Below are positions 32,834 to 47,129 of a DNA stretch of 64,000 bases, one piece after another (within the stretch, counting starts at the first letter, position 1; each line of letters starts with the position of its first letter). This DNA comes from Desmodesmus armatus (taxonomy: Eukaryota; Chlorophyta; Chlorophyceae; Sphaeropleales; Scenedesmaceae): assembly GCA_007449985.2 (NCBI GenBank), contig VIIQ02000846.1:90943-154942 (forward strand), read 5' to 3'. The notes beneath the pieces are model-generated. The model was not told the origin of the DNA and did no database searches. It was given only the letters and a program-made list of their open reading frames with translations. A program made the translations under genes and the position numbers.

Positions 32834-34471
32834 ATGCACCCATACTTTGAAGTCCTGGTGCTTCTGCTGTTGGCAGCTAATGTCGACACCAGCAGGATCC
32901 TGCTGCAAGGACAGACACAAGGTAAACCCAAAGTAAGGAGTAGTGCACCATTTACGGCACTAAACTGTGCAGCTATGAAACATGCAGCTGCTTGTGTCCT
33001 GGGCACCTCCTGTGCGCTGGGGCAATTCAGGGGGCATGCTGAGCGGCTGCAGCGATGTGCCCCCAGTTGATGCACTTGCAAGTTTGCAACATGGCATCAG
33101 GTGCCAGCACCTGTCACAGTTTGGTTCCCCAAGCTTGAATCCTTGAAAATTCACCGAAAGACAAGGGGTGCCAGTGGCTTTAGTCTATGTTATTGGTGTG
33201 CACAGTACGTACCTCTTGTCGATGACACCCACAGTCATGTGTGCACCTGTTAACAACGTTGTGGTGCCTGCACAGGTGCTGGCCTTGCACACGCCCCTCC
33301 TTGCACAGCTGACTGTGACCGACTGAGCCAACAACTGAGAGAGCAGGAGGACGTAAAGAGCTGGAGGTTGTCCTGCAATGAGGACATTGAAGGCTATGGC
33401 ATGGAACCACGTGGCAATGCCAGTTTGCGTGTTGCTGACATAGCGGAATGTGCCATGGCATGCTTCAATCGCAGCGAAGCTCGTGACACCACCACCAAGT
33501 GCAAGGACAAGGAGCGGCAGCGCGAATGTTGCCAGTCATTTGTCTACCAACCCAAGGCAAATGCAAGCGCGTTCAACTGCTTCCTCAAATGGCAACATGC
33601 CTTCATAGTAAGCAGGCCCTCCTTTGCAGGGATGTGCCCAGCAAGCTTTGTGGGTGCTTACTACCCAGAGGGCTGTGAAACATGCACACAAGTCAACCAG
33701 ACCCTGAGCCATGCCAAGATCCCTGGGGACGACATCAAGTGGTGGAACCTGTCATGCAACGTCAACATTGATGGGCATGATCTTGGAGGCCTGCCAGATG
33801 CAGACAGGAGAGCACTGGACATAGCCGAGTGTGCGCAGCGCTGCATGGAAAGGTCATGCCAACATCAGGACAAGAGCAAGAACCTGGCTATGCAATGTTG
33901 CCAGGCATTCACCTACGTCAACGATACAGAGGCACCTCAAGCTCAGAACTGCTTTTTGAAGGGGGGCGTTTTGATCAACGCTCCGACAAGTATGACTAGT
34001 GCCTGGCATGGTTTCCCTGGGTGTGTGATGGCAACTACAGTGTGGCGGCCCGACATGACACTGTGTGACATGGACCCACAGTGCAGTCGCGCTATGCAGG
34101 ATGCCGAGCAGGCCCTGATTGCGTCTAACACATCCAGTATTTTGTCTCAAAAATCCATCTGGGTGTCTGGGTTTGCATTGGGTTTGTCTTTTGTGTTTGG
34201 CTTGGTGCCCAGCATCCTCTTTTGCATTGAGAAATGCCAGTGGCCGGCCTGCTGTTGCTGCCCCCCGGGCACTCCATGTGACCCTTGGCAAGTCATGCGG
34301 CCCCAACGGGACATCAACACACTGGCACCCACCAACAATCATCGGGAATTTCTCCATTGTTGTTTCAGCTGGCTGTATGCTTGTGAGCAGTCTGTACTGA
34401 AAAAAGTGGGGCTGAAAAACAATGCTGAGATTTCCGATGATGTCCTGGCCAAGCCTTCAAGTCACCACTGA
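32834..34471 (+). CDS. Single-pass membrane protein with two PAN/Apple-like Cys domains
   Basis: Exons 32834-32921 and 33276-34471 (phase 1) give 427 aa. The first exon is a signal peptide (MHPYFEVLVLLLLAAN). Two homologous modules follow. The first is LSCNEDIEGYG...VADIAECAMACFNR...CCQSFVYQ...FNCFLKW (about residues 61-135). The second is LSCNVNIDGHD...LDIAECAQRCMER...CCQAFTYVND...QNCFLKGG (about 187-265). The pattern AECxxxC...CCQxFxY...NCFLK is that of PAN/Apple domains. Several N-x-S/T sites are present. A transmembrane segment SIWVSGFALGLSFVFGLVPS starts near residue 323. The cytoplasmic tail of about 80 residues begins CQWPACCCCPPGTPC, a Cys cluster that may be palmitoylated, and contains no kinase. 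A surface adhesion or recognition role is inference. Confidence 0.75.
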
Positions 34472-36755
34472 CAACCCCTGCAAGAAAGCCCCGGGCTTCG
34501 GAAGACAGACAGTCTGTTTTTTTGCGTAGTACGGCCGGCTGTACCTAGAGGATGACGTAGTGCTGCATGCTTAGGGAGATTGTTAGTGTTGCAGCCTGAT
34601 CGTCAGAAATCCGGATGTCTTGTTGGATGACCTCTGAGGCGCATTCTGGTGCTGTTGTTTTTCTCTCATGCGAGTCCTTTGAGGAGTGCTTATGCCCTAT
34701 GAGCCTTGTTTGGCTCCTGAAAGGGCGATCAGGCGAGGCCCTGATCCAGTAAAGTAGTAGTAGTAGTAGTAGAAATCTGAGAGTTCTCATGGAACCCTAG
34801 TATGATAGCCTGTATACTTTGTGGTACAGCTATGGTGCCCTTGTCTTTGAGACTGGTCCATACCTGCTGCAGACTGCCTGAGGGCCGTTTGGGTAATCAC
34901 CAGTGCTTTTGTAGGGGGGGGGGGGGCGGTACTCAGTGTTCGCAAGGCCCCTAGGGGCCTACGGTGTACAAGGTTTGTCTGGAGTCATAGCCCTCTTTCT
35001 TGCTGCAGGAGTGCAGGGTGCACCCATTGGGTGTATGCACTGGCATGAATCATGCCATGAAAGACATGTCACTTACTCCAGCTGAGCTCATGAGTGTGGT
35101 GTTTGGGGTGCCCCATGGGCAGAGCTCTGTTTCCTCCTCAACGTCACAGCTACTGTACAGCAAGAGTGCATGCACCCATGACCCATGTTGAGTTTGCAGT
35201 CTCAAAAGTGGATGCAACCAGTGCGCCAAGGCTGCCGCAGTGTCATGGTGTTGTTGTGAGTGTTCTTTAGTGGCACGGTGACTGCTGGTACGAGTGTTCA
35301 AAACGTGCTTCAGTGGCATGTTGATAGCTGTGGTGAGTTTTGGGCTACCGTAGCTGTGACAGCAACGGACATTTCCTGGATTTCAGGCATCACTAGGCCG
35401 ACGACCCCCTAGCTCGGCCAACCCTGCTTTCATTGACTGGGGTTGGCTGGCCACCCTGACCAAAATGAGACTCCGGCTAGGGTGGCCAGACCCTGGCCAG
35501 ACCCTAGCCGGGGTTGGCCGCTTGGGGGTTTAGGGTTTAGGCAGAGGGCCTGGCCAGGGGCAAAGCTAACCGAGCCAGGGGTCCGTCGGCCTAGTGGCAT
35601 GGATGACTGTTCTGCACATACCTCACTCGAAGGACAGGCTGACGTGCCACACCCGGGGGGGCAATGCTTGTCCTATGCATAGTATTGTACTACCTTAGTA
35701 TCACAGCGACTGGGGGTGTTGGGGCTGTGTTGTTGTAGTAAGATCGCAGAGGCTGAAGCTGTCGTGTCTGTCAACGAAAAGAAGTGGTTAATGATGCATA
35801 TGCAGGTGCAAATGCGGCTAGACGAGCTTCGGGGCCCCCAACCCTTGGCTCACTGTGACATGAAGGTGTCTGGCCTGGGTGTTGGGGCTGGTTTGCATCC
35901 TCATAGGCACCGGCATATCTAGTCTGACTTTGACTTGGGGTTGATTGCTTTTCTGGTTTGATCTCATTCCCCTAAGATCAGTGAATGGCTGGCATGAGTC
36001 TCTGAGGTTCATACATACTAGCGCAACGTAAGTTATGTCTGCAGCACCGCTGGCAAAAAACTGTGATCACCATTTCGGCGCAATCTTGAGCAATTTGTGT
36101 TGCTTTGCAGGTATCACAAAAGAACAACACTGACTCCTCATGTGCTGGCCACACGCCACCATCCACAGTTGCAATGTCAGCGCGCTGCCGGCCCAGCTGG
36201 CAGTGCAAGATGGAGGGTTGTCCATCTCGTGCACTTAGATAGTACGCTTGGGATTTCAGGGTTGGTTTTCATCCTCATCAAAGCGTCAGGCTTCTCTGTT
36301 TTTGATCCTCAGTATGTTGTTCTGGTTTGTTGTGCTATCTCCGTGATATCAGTGTATGGCTGGCATGAGCTCTTGAGATTCATAGCTACAGGTGTAACTT
36401 TGATTTGATTTGAAGTGTGGGCGCACTGTCAGCTGGGCCAGCAGCCCGCTCGATCGTGACCGGCACCCTAAACCCCAAGATGCGACCTACCCCGTGAGCC
36501 CTGATTCTCAAGCTGCTGCTGTACATCTTCCCAGCCACTACATCATTTGGCACATTGACAGCAACATGACATGCCTTGACATGACCTGCCTACATTCTGC
36601 TTGATTAGGTGGGCTAATTGACATCATCCCCACCCCCCATCTGGATGCCATCCTGAGGGTCTCCGCAGTCAGTAGCAGCATGCAGCCGCCGCCGACTGCT
36701 GCTGCTGCTGCTGCTGCCGTAGGCGGCCCAGGCTGGTACTCCATCTGCTGGCAGC
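34472..36755. other. Intergenic region with simple repeats and local duplications
   Basis: About 2.3 kb without a supported gene. It holds a (GTA)n microsatellite at about 34754-34772, a G-run near 34914-34926, a telomere-like tract at 35528-35541, and two similar segments at about 35870-36010 and 36250-36385 (shared ...CATCCTCAT..., TTCTGGTTTG, ATGGCTGGCATGAG). Confidence 0.5.
35528..35541 (+). repeat. Short telomere-like tract (TTTAGGG-type)
   Basis: GGTTTAGGGTTTAGG contains nearly two TTTAGGG units, the plant/algal telomere repeat, in an intergenic region rich in GGCCAGACCCTAGCC-type inverted sequence. It is too short to be a former telomere on its own. Confidence 0.5.
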
Positions 36756-39300
<2,545 letters not shown>

Positions 39301-39359
39301 ACCTGCTGCTGGTACTGCTGCTGCTGCTGGTTTTACTGCTGCTGGTTCTGCTGCTGTTG

Positions 39360-39510
39360 CTACTGGTGTGTTGCTGATGATGACAAGGGATTGGCCGCTG
39401 CTGCTGCTGTGCAGTTAGTGAGGCGTGGCAGTGTGTCCTTCCAGTACTGTTCAAAATTTTCAAGGTCAAGTTGGTCCCACAGGGGGAACTGTGTGGGCAG
39501 CGCCTCTGGG
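39360..39510 (-). pseudogene. Orphan second copy of the GDSL esterase terminal exon
   Basis: A GCAG acceptor at 39511 is followed in phase by PEALPTQFPLWDQLDLENFEQYWKDTLPRL and a low-complexity tail ending at a TAG (39360-39362). It aligns with the last exon of the GDSL esterase (PEALPAQFPLWDSPDYAAFEKDWAET), about 35% different over the shared part. No other exon of such a gene was found further upstream on this strand. It is therefore a leftover of a tandem duplication, or the end of a gene whose other exons I could not see. A (CTG)9 lies just before its acceptor. Confidence 0.6.
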
Positions 39511-39525
39511 CTGCAAGGCACGGCA

Positions 39526-39559
<34 letters not shown>

Positions 39560-42500
39560 ATAATGGTCAGAACACACCACAAAACACAACACAAAGCAAG
39601 ACCAAGTACAGCATCCATGCCAGAGACCTTGAGCTGTGATATTTACATATATATTTGTTTTGTGCCCGTCCTCACGACGTTGCTGGTTGTCATCCAGATG
39701 ATCTGGACCAGATCTGGTCCATGATCTAGATCACGCCATACACAACCTCACTTGGGTGGCGACTCAATCGACGCTTGCAACCAGTTTGAAGATAGAGGTT
39801 CAGTGTCAACGTGTGCAGACAGTCTCCCCAACCAACAATGCATCTTGCTCATCGAGGATATCCTGGGCCTAGGCCTCTTGCTGGGACCCCTTGGCTAGGT
39901 TCTGCACCTGCACTCTGTAGAAATAATTCGTCAAGCTAACGAGCAAAGCCTGTTTAAGCAGCCCTGATTGACCTGCGTTCTGCTGCCCATTCCTTGATGG
40001 TGCCTTCCTCTTCCATTCCAGGCTCCCAACATATCCAACTGCCCGACTGCTGCTGCAGCAGCTCCAGGCTGCTGTTGCTTCTGCTGCTCCTGCATGCTGC
40101 TGAGCTAAGAAGGACCTCCAGGCCATGGAGGATGCAAGAAACTCTATCGTGGCACTGGGAAGTGATGAAGCACTCATGTGTCCTGCTGCAAGTAGCGGAG
40201 GCTCATCAGCCTCAACCGTTCGTGATGATACACGCTGCACCAGCAAGCTGCTGGTTGCACTTCAACCATCCTGGCTGTGGCTGCTCTTTCCAGGCCCCTG
40301 CTAATTCTTGACCGACCTATTGCTGCCACTGCTGGTGCTGGCGCTGGTGCTGCTGCATGCTCGTCTGGGGGGCCAGCCACCATGTGCAGTGCCGCAACAG
40401 CAGAGTTGCCGCCAGGTACGACAGCCTGCAGGTGTATTGCATATACCGTGCACTTGGCCCAAAAAAGGAATATAAGTAACATCAGGAGCTGCCTGTTGCT
40501 ATGGCAACCATGGGGCACCTGTCTGCAGTAGCCGCGGCTGGGAGTGCTGCCTGCCCTGTTGCACTGCAACACTGTGGGGGCTGCATTGATTGGATTGCCT
40601 TGTTGTTACAGTGCACACGTCTAGGCATGGGTACTGTCTTGAATGTACCTGCCCGCTGGAGCCCAAAGCATCCTGCTGCAACCCTGAATTGGGCTGCGTA
40701 TATGGTGCCTCAGGAATACCAGATAAGGCATGCACACCGTGTGCAAGCCTGGAGTGGTATGAAGCCGTGAATGTGCACATGGGTATCCGATGTTGCAGGT
40801 GGGTGGCACAGTCTGAGTGACAGCTGTGTTACTCCCCCGGCATGCCCTGAAACAATGGCAGGAAGCAGGTGACCAACCAATGTGGCAACATGGCTGCAGC
40901 AATCCACGACAACCAATGCAAAGGTGTAACACGAATTGATGCCGCACAAGGGACTTCATCCCTTGTGCATAGGGGAGACAACTTATGAGGTTCACCTGGT
41001 GGGCAATGCCATTGTTGTTTGGCGAAAATGTCCATGTAACATACTCCCCCAATAGTAGGTAGTCAGACCCAATGGCCTGATAGAGTCACATCTCATATTG
41101 CAAAGTGCCTGACACATCAATTCACGACCTTCAAGCAAGTCAAAGTGCCCCATTATGACATGTGAGGTGCAAGCAAATTGTCAGTCATACAGATGCTGCT
41201 GCCAGCTGCTGTGCAAGGCATGCTTGTTGATGACGATGCAACGCCCTTCACAGCTGCCGCCGGCAGCTGAAGACGTCACAGAGTCTTGCATGGAGTGGCC
41301 ACAACGCCCCTGCATCATTCCTAGAGATAAACCCTGGGCTGCTATTGCACAAGCAGGGCCGCCCTGACAGAAACAATTCCTGCCATGCCAGCCAGTAAGA
41401 GGCCTGGCAGCCAGAGCCAAAACAAGGACATGTCATGCAGTAGCATATCGTGAAGGGGGGGGCCCTCAGTGACTGACAAACAGGGGCAAAGCAATGAACG
41501 CTATGATGACAATGGCAGTGACGCCACAGCACCTCTTGTTTGAGGGGTAGCTTGCCAACAGTAAGCACCTCTCGCTGCATCTGTTGCATCCGATGCTGGC
41601 AACTGGTATAGTGCACATGCACACCACCACCGCCGGCCCTTGAGAGGCCCTCCACCAGGTGTCACAGATGAGGGGCACCGATGACAGCTTTGCACCGCAC
41701 GCTGTGCCTTGATGGCATGCAGTTGCAGTGCTGAAGTCAGATCACATGCAACGCTCAACCCGGCATACTGCACTAGTACACTGGTGCACTGGCTTTCATG
41801 CCGTGTAGTAGTATTATATAGTCACTGAGCCGCCGCTGAGCCTGTCTGATGCAGACATCACACAGCCACAAGCATCTGACAGCAACAGTTGGTTGGCAAG
41901 TGGATCCACTCCGGAGTGCATCCAATCTTCTGACAATTGCCAATTCTGACAATTGCCAGTGGCCCTTGTTGTGTGACAGGGACCACCCATGCCATCAAGC
42001 GCATAAACAAAAGCGCCAAGGACAAAAACCAAATTGAGAGCAGCAATGGTTGACAAGGGTTTCTTATCAAAATGTGTGAGGTGAAGGCATTTTGATCAAC
42101 AACCAATCGCTGCCAGCTGCTGTGCATGACATACCGTGATCCAGTGGATCACTTTAGCTGTGGTGCCCCCAACAAGTGATGTCTGCATGTATGATGCCTG
42201 CATGGAAGGAGCTGCACCTTGCAAAAAGTGGACACAAGACCCATGCACAGCATCAGAGGGCAATGCACAGATTTCGAAGTAACATAGAATTCTATATCAC
42301 TGCACAAGACAGCAGGGCAGCATTGTCTGTGTGTGCCATTGACGGCACCCGCAGCGCATCATCTGGAGTAGCTGACAAAAATATCAGCATGCATTTGGTA
42401 GCCTTCAAATGGCCATTGTGCAATCAGTAGTAAACACAACAGTCAGCTTCTAATACATGGCAACATTGGCAAAAGTAGTAATCAATACTATGAGTAGCAC

Positions 42501-42965
42501 CTGTGTGCCAACTGTGTGCTAGGCAAGTTTAGCTTGGTTCCGAGCATCACTCTGATGCACCCCTACATGGATTGGCCACCCAAAGTAACCCGCATCTTTG
42601 CCCATGAACGTATGCTGCACCACAAGCGCTGGCACAAAACGGGGCCCCGTTGGCAGCAACCCCTCCACAAGGGGCTTCACCTCATGCAAGAGTCAAAAGT
42701 CAAGTTGCATCCACATAGCTCCCAACGGCTGCATAAGTCCAGTTATTCTCATCAAGTATCATCCAGCTGGACGCACCAACTTGGACGCACCAACATTTGA
42801 ACTGGACATGACCACAGATTCAATACATGACATCATGCATAGTGTCCTTCCAAATCCACCGCTGTAGGTCCAAAGAGCGGTGGCCCCACCCCAACCACCA
42901 GTCCAAGTGTGTTCTGGCCTCTGCACAGCCTTGTTGTGGCTCTGTGCTGGCCTGCTGTTGGCCAC
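39511..42965. other. Gene-poor stretch with duplicated segments
   Basis: No supported exon in about 3.4 kb. About 40300-41050 resembles 47480-47960 (shared TGGAGCCCAA-GCATCCT, CCTGCAG and ACAACAGCAGA-TTG blocks). From about 41150 onward it belongs to the segmental duplication paired with 27.1-30.9 kb. Confidence 0.5.
39528..39554. repeat. (CAG)9 / (CTG)9 microsatellite upstream of the orphan exon
   Basis: Nine perfect units. On the minus strand they read CTG and end 17 nt before the acceptor of the orphan GDSL exon. Confidence 0.9.
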
Positions 42966-45900
42966 TCACAGCATGTTTGCCAGCAGTATCGCTGCCAGCA
43001 GGGTCAGAATGGTGGCCAGGGGTGAGAAACTTGCAAGCCCAGCAGCGCTGACAGGGCGGAGGAGGCTAGCAGAGGCTGCGTACTGCACATTGTACTTGTC
43101 TGCAATCCTGACATCAGCCGTGCTCGCACCAGCGAGGCGGTAAGCATTGAAATGCACAGGTCCTGTGCTGTCGTAACGCTTGAGATCTGCTTTGGCCATG
43201 GGGAACACACCATCCAAGGCCTGCCAAGCGCCTGCGACAGCATCGAACAGCAGCAGCAACAGCAGCCAAGGAAATCGAGGCAATTCCCTACTAGGGAATG
43301 CTAGTAGGGGCAGTGCGGAGGAAAATCTGGCACACACATTGTTGAGCCAATCAAGCTATGCACTACACGGGCATGCAGCCACAAGCAAAGGGGCCTTCAC
43401 TAACAGCAGGCGGAAGCCGCTTCCACTTGAAGTTCAAGCACTGTGAGCACCCACAATTGTTAGCAAAAACCTATGAGTTTGTTGTTGCTGCTGCTGTTGT
43501 TTGACTGTGTGCATGGATTCAAGGCCCTTGGACACAGCTGCCAATGCGACAGCAAGCACATCATTGGCCCGGGCTCACCGTCACTGAAGTATGTGACTTT
43601 GGCGATGCCACCAGCGCACCCCGCTTTGTCAGAAACGAATAAGGCGATGTTGCACGTGGCGCCCCTGTACATCCAGACTGAGTAGGACCTCATGCAGTCG
43701 GCAGTGGTCTGTTCGGCAAACTCAGCGGGGAAGGGGCTGGCCAGGTTGAACGTCCCGGCGATGTAGGGCTGAGCCAGGCACTTAGCCTTCTCAGTTGCGT
43801 AGTCAGAGCTGGCTGCGATGGATGCAAAGTAGCCCTTAAACTGATCCTCAAGGCTGGTAATGACCCCTTCAAGGGTCATTTCAACACTAGCGCACTCGCA
43901 CGAACTTATTGTACTTAAAGTAGTGCCGCCGCTCGTGACGCATGTGAATTGGATGGATGCTGCGTCCTTTCCTGCACACCTAGTGGTGGTGCACTCCTGC
44001 CACGCTGTGCAGCATTGGGAGCCTGTCAGGTGACCTGGCTGCCCAGGGCATGTAATTGATCCAGAAGAACCCCCTGAGCTGCTGCTGGACGTGGTTGACC
44101 CCCCGAGGTGGTAGAGCTTGAGCCCCCAGAGCTGCTGGAGGTTGAAGTATAACCTGACGAGGAAGATGTACTGGATATTGTACTGGAGATTCCACCTGAT
44201 GAGACACCAGTCACCATGGTAGAGCTTACACCTCCAGAGTTGCTATAGGTTTGTGTGATACCACTGATAGTCACACCTCCTGAGCTGCTGGAGGTGGAGG
44301 TGCTTGATGAGGTGGATGAGGTGGATGAGGTGGATGAGGTAGATGAAGACGATGAGGATGTACCTGCCGTGCTGGGGCAGCTGGCGTCTGTGTTGAGCTT
44401 CTGAACTTTAAAGTTCAGCTTGCACGAGAGTGCCTTGTTCTTGCATGTTACCATCACCATCAGCGCCCGGCAATTGGGCGTCCCAGTTGTAGAGTTCAGA
44501 TCTGTTTGTTGTGTCTTGTCAACGCATGAAACCGCGGTGGGGTTGCCAGGGGGAAACAGCACAGTGCCAGGAGACGGTCCATTGGACACTATTTCCACTT
44601 CAAAGGTCGAGGCACCCAGCCAGCCATCATCCTGCAGGCAACAGGTGTGTGATAATGATGTCAGTGCCATTGTTAGTGAGTGATTAGTAAGATTGGCTGA
44701 TCAGTTGGGTATGTTTTGATGGGATACGTGGGATAAGTTGCAGCCCAATCTGCCTCACCTGCTGTTACTACCAATTAGTAAGTGTGTCTGCTTCAAGTCT
44801 GCCAGACAAGATTAGTAAGTGTGTCTGCATCAGTGATGCCACTTAGCAGGTTGCTCAAGCGCATGCCATTCTGACTCAGCACAGTGGGCATGACGTGCTG
44901 GCTAATCGGCTGCAAGTTCGGCTGGCTGCCAGGCAGGAGGCTTGCTTTACGTGTGCACGCGACCCTGCACATGACCCCCCCCCCCCACACCGAAACAAGC
45001 AACACAGCCAACACCAAGTTACGTCACACAACACAGTGCTGATGCACATAAGCCTCACCGTGGCATACGCAATGACTCGAAGAGAGCTTGTTGACTGAAA
45101 GTACCTGCTCAGGTAGTATTTAGCGGCTATCTCAACACTTTGGCAACCGGAGCAACCTGAACTCGTCCAGGATGACAACGAACAGAAACCGTCGCCCCCT
45201 GCCCTGCAGGAATCACATGACAGAAGGCAGTCCTCAGGTGCCCAGCCGTAAGCCGTAAGTGTGGTAGACATATGTTGGTGATTAAATGCAACTCACATGC
45301 CATAGGCAACCTACATGAATGCATACATGGGGAAGTACTGCACACCAGGGTGTTGGCTAGGGGCATGTCTTGCAGCTGCCTGACAACAAACATGATCAGG
45401 GTATCAGGGTCAGTGTGAGTTGCCCGCTCAACCCAAGTGACACTCTTGTTGACAACACGGCTGCATCTACGGAAACAACCAACGCCCGATATTTTTTTCA
45501 TGCCTGGCCATAGGAGAGGATCCTTGTCTACTGTGACCCAGCTGGTGTGCCGAACTGGCAGTCCTGGTACAGTTGGGGTGGTCCGGCGTCTCAACAGCAC
45601 ATCACTGTTTGGAGATGCTGCGACAGCTAGGGTAGGCGTGCAGTGCATCTTGGAAGTGCCATGGCCCTAGGGGCACATACTCCTGTGCTGCTGACCGCTG
45701 GTATGGATTGGCTTCGGCTTTTCCATTTGTGGTACATGCTGGTGCCAGTACGCAAAAAGCCTTTACAGCCGCAGTTTAGCGTGCCAGGCCTATGCGACTG
45801 AAAGTCACACATGATCTTGAACTCAAAACATGTATCTCGCCGGTTTGGTCTGTTGAGGGGGGTGTCAATTTGCTGCGCTGCATGCTATGCCATAGCACTG

Positions 45901-47129
45901 AGTGCAGTGCACAGCATGGCATTCCTACCTACACAGGGGAGGCCATGTAGCTGGTTGTAGCTTTGAGCTGCAAGTCGTGCAGCTGCCTGCACCCGTGGGT
46001 TGCTCTGAGCTCCCGGAGCAGACCATCTACACAGCTGTTATACAATCCACGGAAAGTTAAATATGGCTGCCCCTGAGACTTTGCCAGCGCAGGGCTACGG
46101 GCCTCTGCAAAAGCTCTGTGTGCTACTTGCAGCTGACCTTGCGACTCCTGCATGCTTCAGCAAGGTAGACTGCTGCAATACAAGCACCCCTGGCGGCACT
46201 GCATCAAACCATGAGTAAACAACGATGTTGCTGGCTGCACCCAAAGTTTTAGGGGCCCTGAAGCTGCGCTCTAACAACACAGCTACAGCCAGATACGCTG
46301 GGCTACAAACAAGAAATGTTCCCCTTCCCATTCAACTTTGCTTACCAGCTACAGCCACCCACAGGGGTATTCTTCCTGTTGCGGACCCGTCAATGGAGTT
46401 GATAGAAATCAAAGGCGACTGACGGAACAAATTGCGAGGCCAGCTGCACATGCATGCCTGTGCAAGGGGCAACTACCAGGGTACATGCCCCAGTAAAAAA
46501 CCCTATGTGTGCTTGTGCACAGTTTGGCACCTGGGTAGGCTTGCTGCTATTGCTATCATGATGATGAAGGATGATGGTGTGTCGTCATGACTGGCATGCA
46601 CACGATGGCACTGCCATCCGCCATGGCATGTGTATACACATGTACCATTTGGCATTGTATGGGTATGGCATCGTGCAGACCGCACAACCTTTTGGCGCAC
46701 TCCCAAATTGTCTAGGCCTGTCAGCAGCCTAAGTCAGCCTAGAAAGGCACATCAGTGTTCTGACTTGAATGTGCTGCATGTGCCTCTGAGCTGTCTGAGT
46801 CCTTCTGTAGCCCGGTCATACATGAACCCAGCAAGCAGTGAAGTCAACGTTGACCTGATCAAATCAAGGGTAGGCCAAGCTACCCTAACACACCTGCTTG
46901 TGATGCCTGTGAAGTCGTTTGCATTTTCAGGCGAAGACTGCAGTGTAGCCCTTCCTGGAAAGTAAAAAACAGCAGTACAGTACAGTTGACTTCTCCAGCT
47001 CATGCTCTGCGTTTGGTCGGCAGCAGATCTGATCGGGCAAACGATCTCTACAACCAGTCATAACTCACCAGTAGTTTGGGCAACAAGAGCACTCAACACA
47101 GCAACAAAGAGCACAGTCCTGTCTGCCAT
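41150..47129. repeat. Segmental duplication, right copy (partner about 27100-30916)
   Basis: Same block order and orientation as the left copy, from the gene-poor flank through the terminal exons, up to the signal-peptide exons of the paralogous Cys-rich gene. The right copy is longer because its gene carries an extra N-terminal domain and longer introns. Confidence 0.75.
42966..47129 (-). CDS. Secreted Cys-rich, probably GPI-anchored protein (paralog B), one-base frameshift
   Basis: Exons 47129-47069, 46954-46894, 45203-45059, 44631-43579 and 43231-42966. The signal peptide is MADRTVLFVAVLSALVAQTT; exon 2 (RATLQSSPENANDF) matches paralog A. Compared with A, it has an added N-terminal domain (AGGDGFCSLSSWTSSGCSGCQ...DDGWLGASTFEVEIVSNG...CRALMVMVTCKNKALSCKLNF) and a long Ser/Thr/Gly linker, before the shared module (CPGQPGHLTGSQCCTAWQECTTTRCAG...KAKCLAQPYIAGTF) and the GPI-like tail LATILTLLAAILLANML. 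Exon 4 is 1053 bp, while its phases require 1054. The break lies at a C6 run (44099-44104, G6 in the transcript), where one more base would restore the frame. It would encode about 528 aa if the deletion is an assembly error; otherwise it is a truncated protein. Confidence 0.65.

Noticed and set aside
35400..35545. GGCCAGACCCTAGCC-type inverted repeats next to TTTAGGG units, considered as a former telomere or transposon end
   Set aside because: Only about two telomere units and irregular, overlapping inverted segments without a flanking duplication.
39869..40246. A 125-codon minus-strand frame considered as an upstream exon of the second GDSL copy
   Set aside because: None of the GDSL blocks (GDS, GAND, DGLH) is present and no acceptor or donor gave a matching phase.
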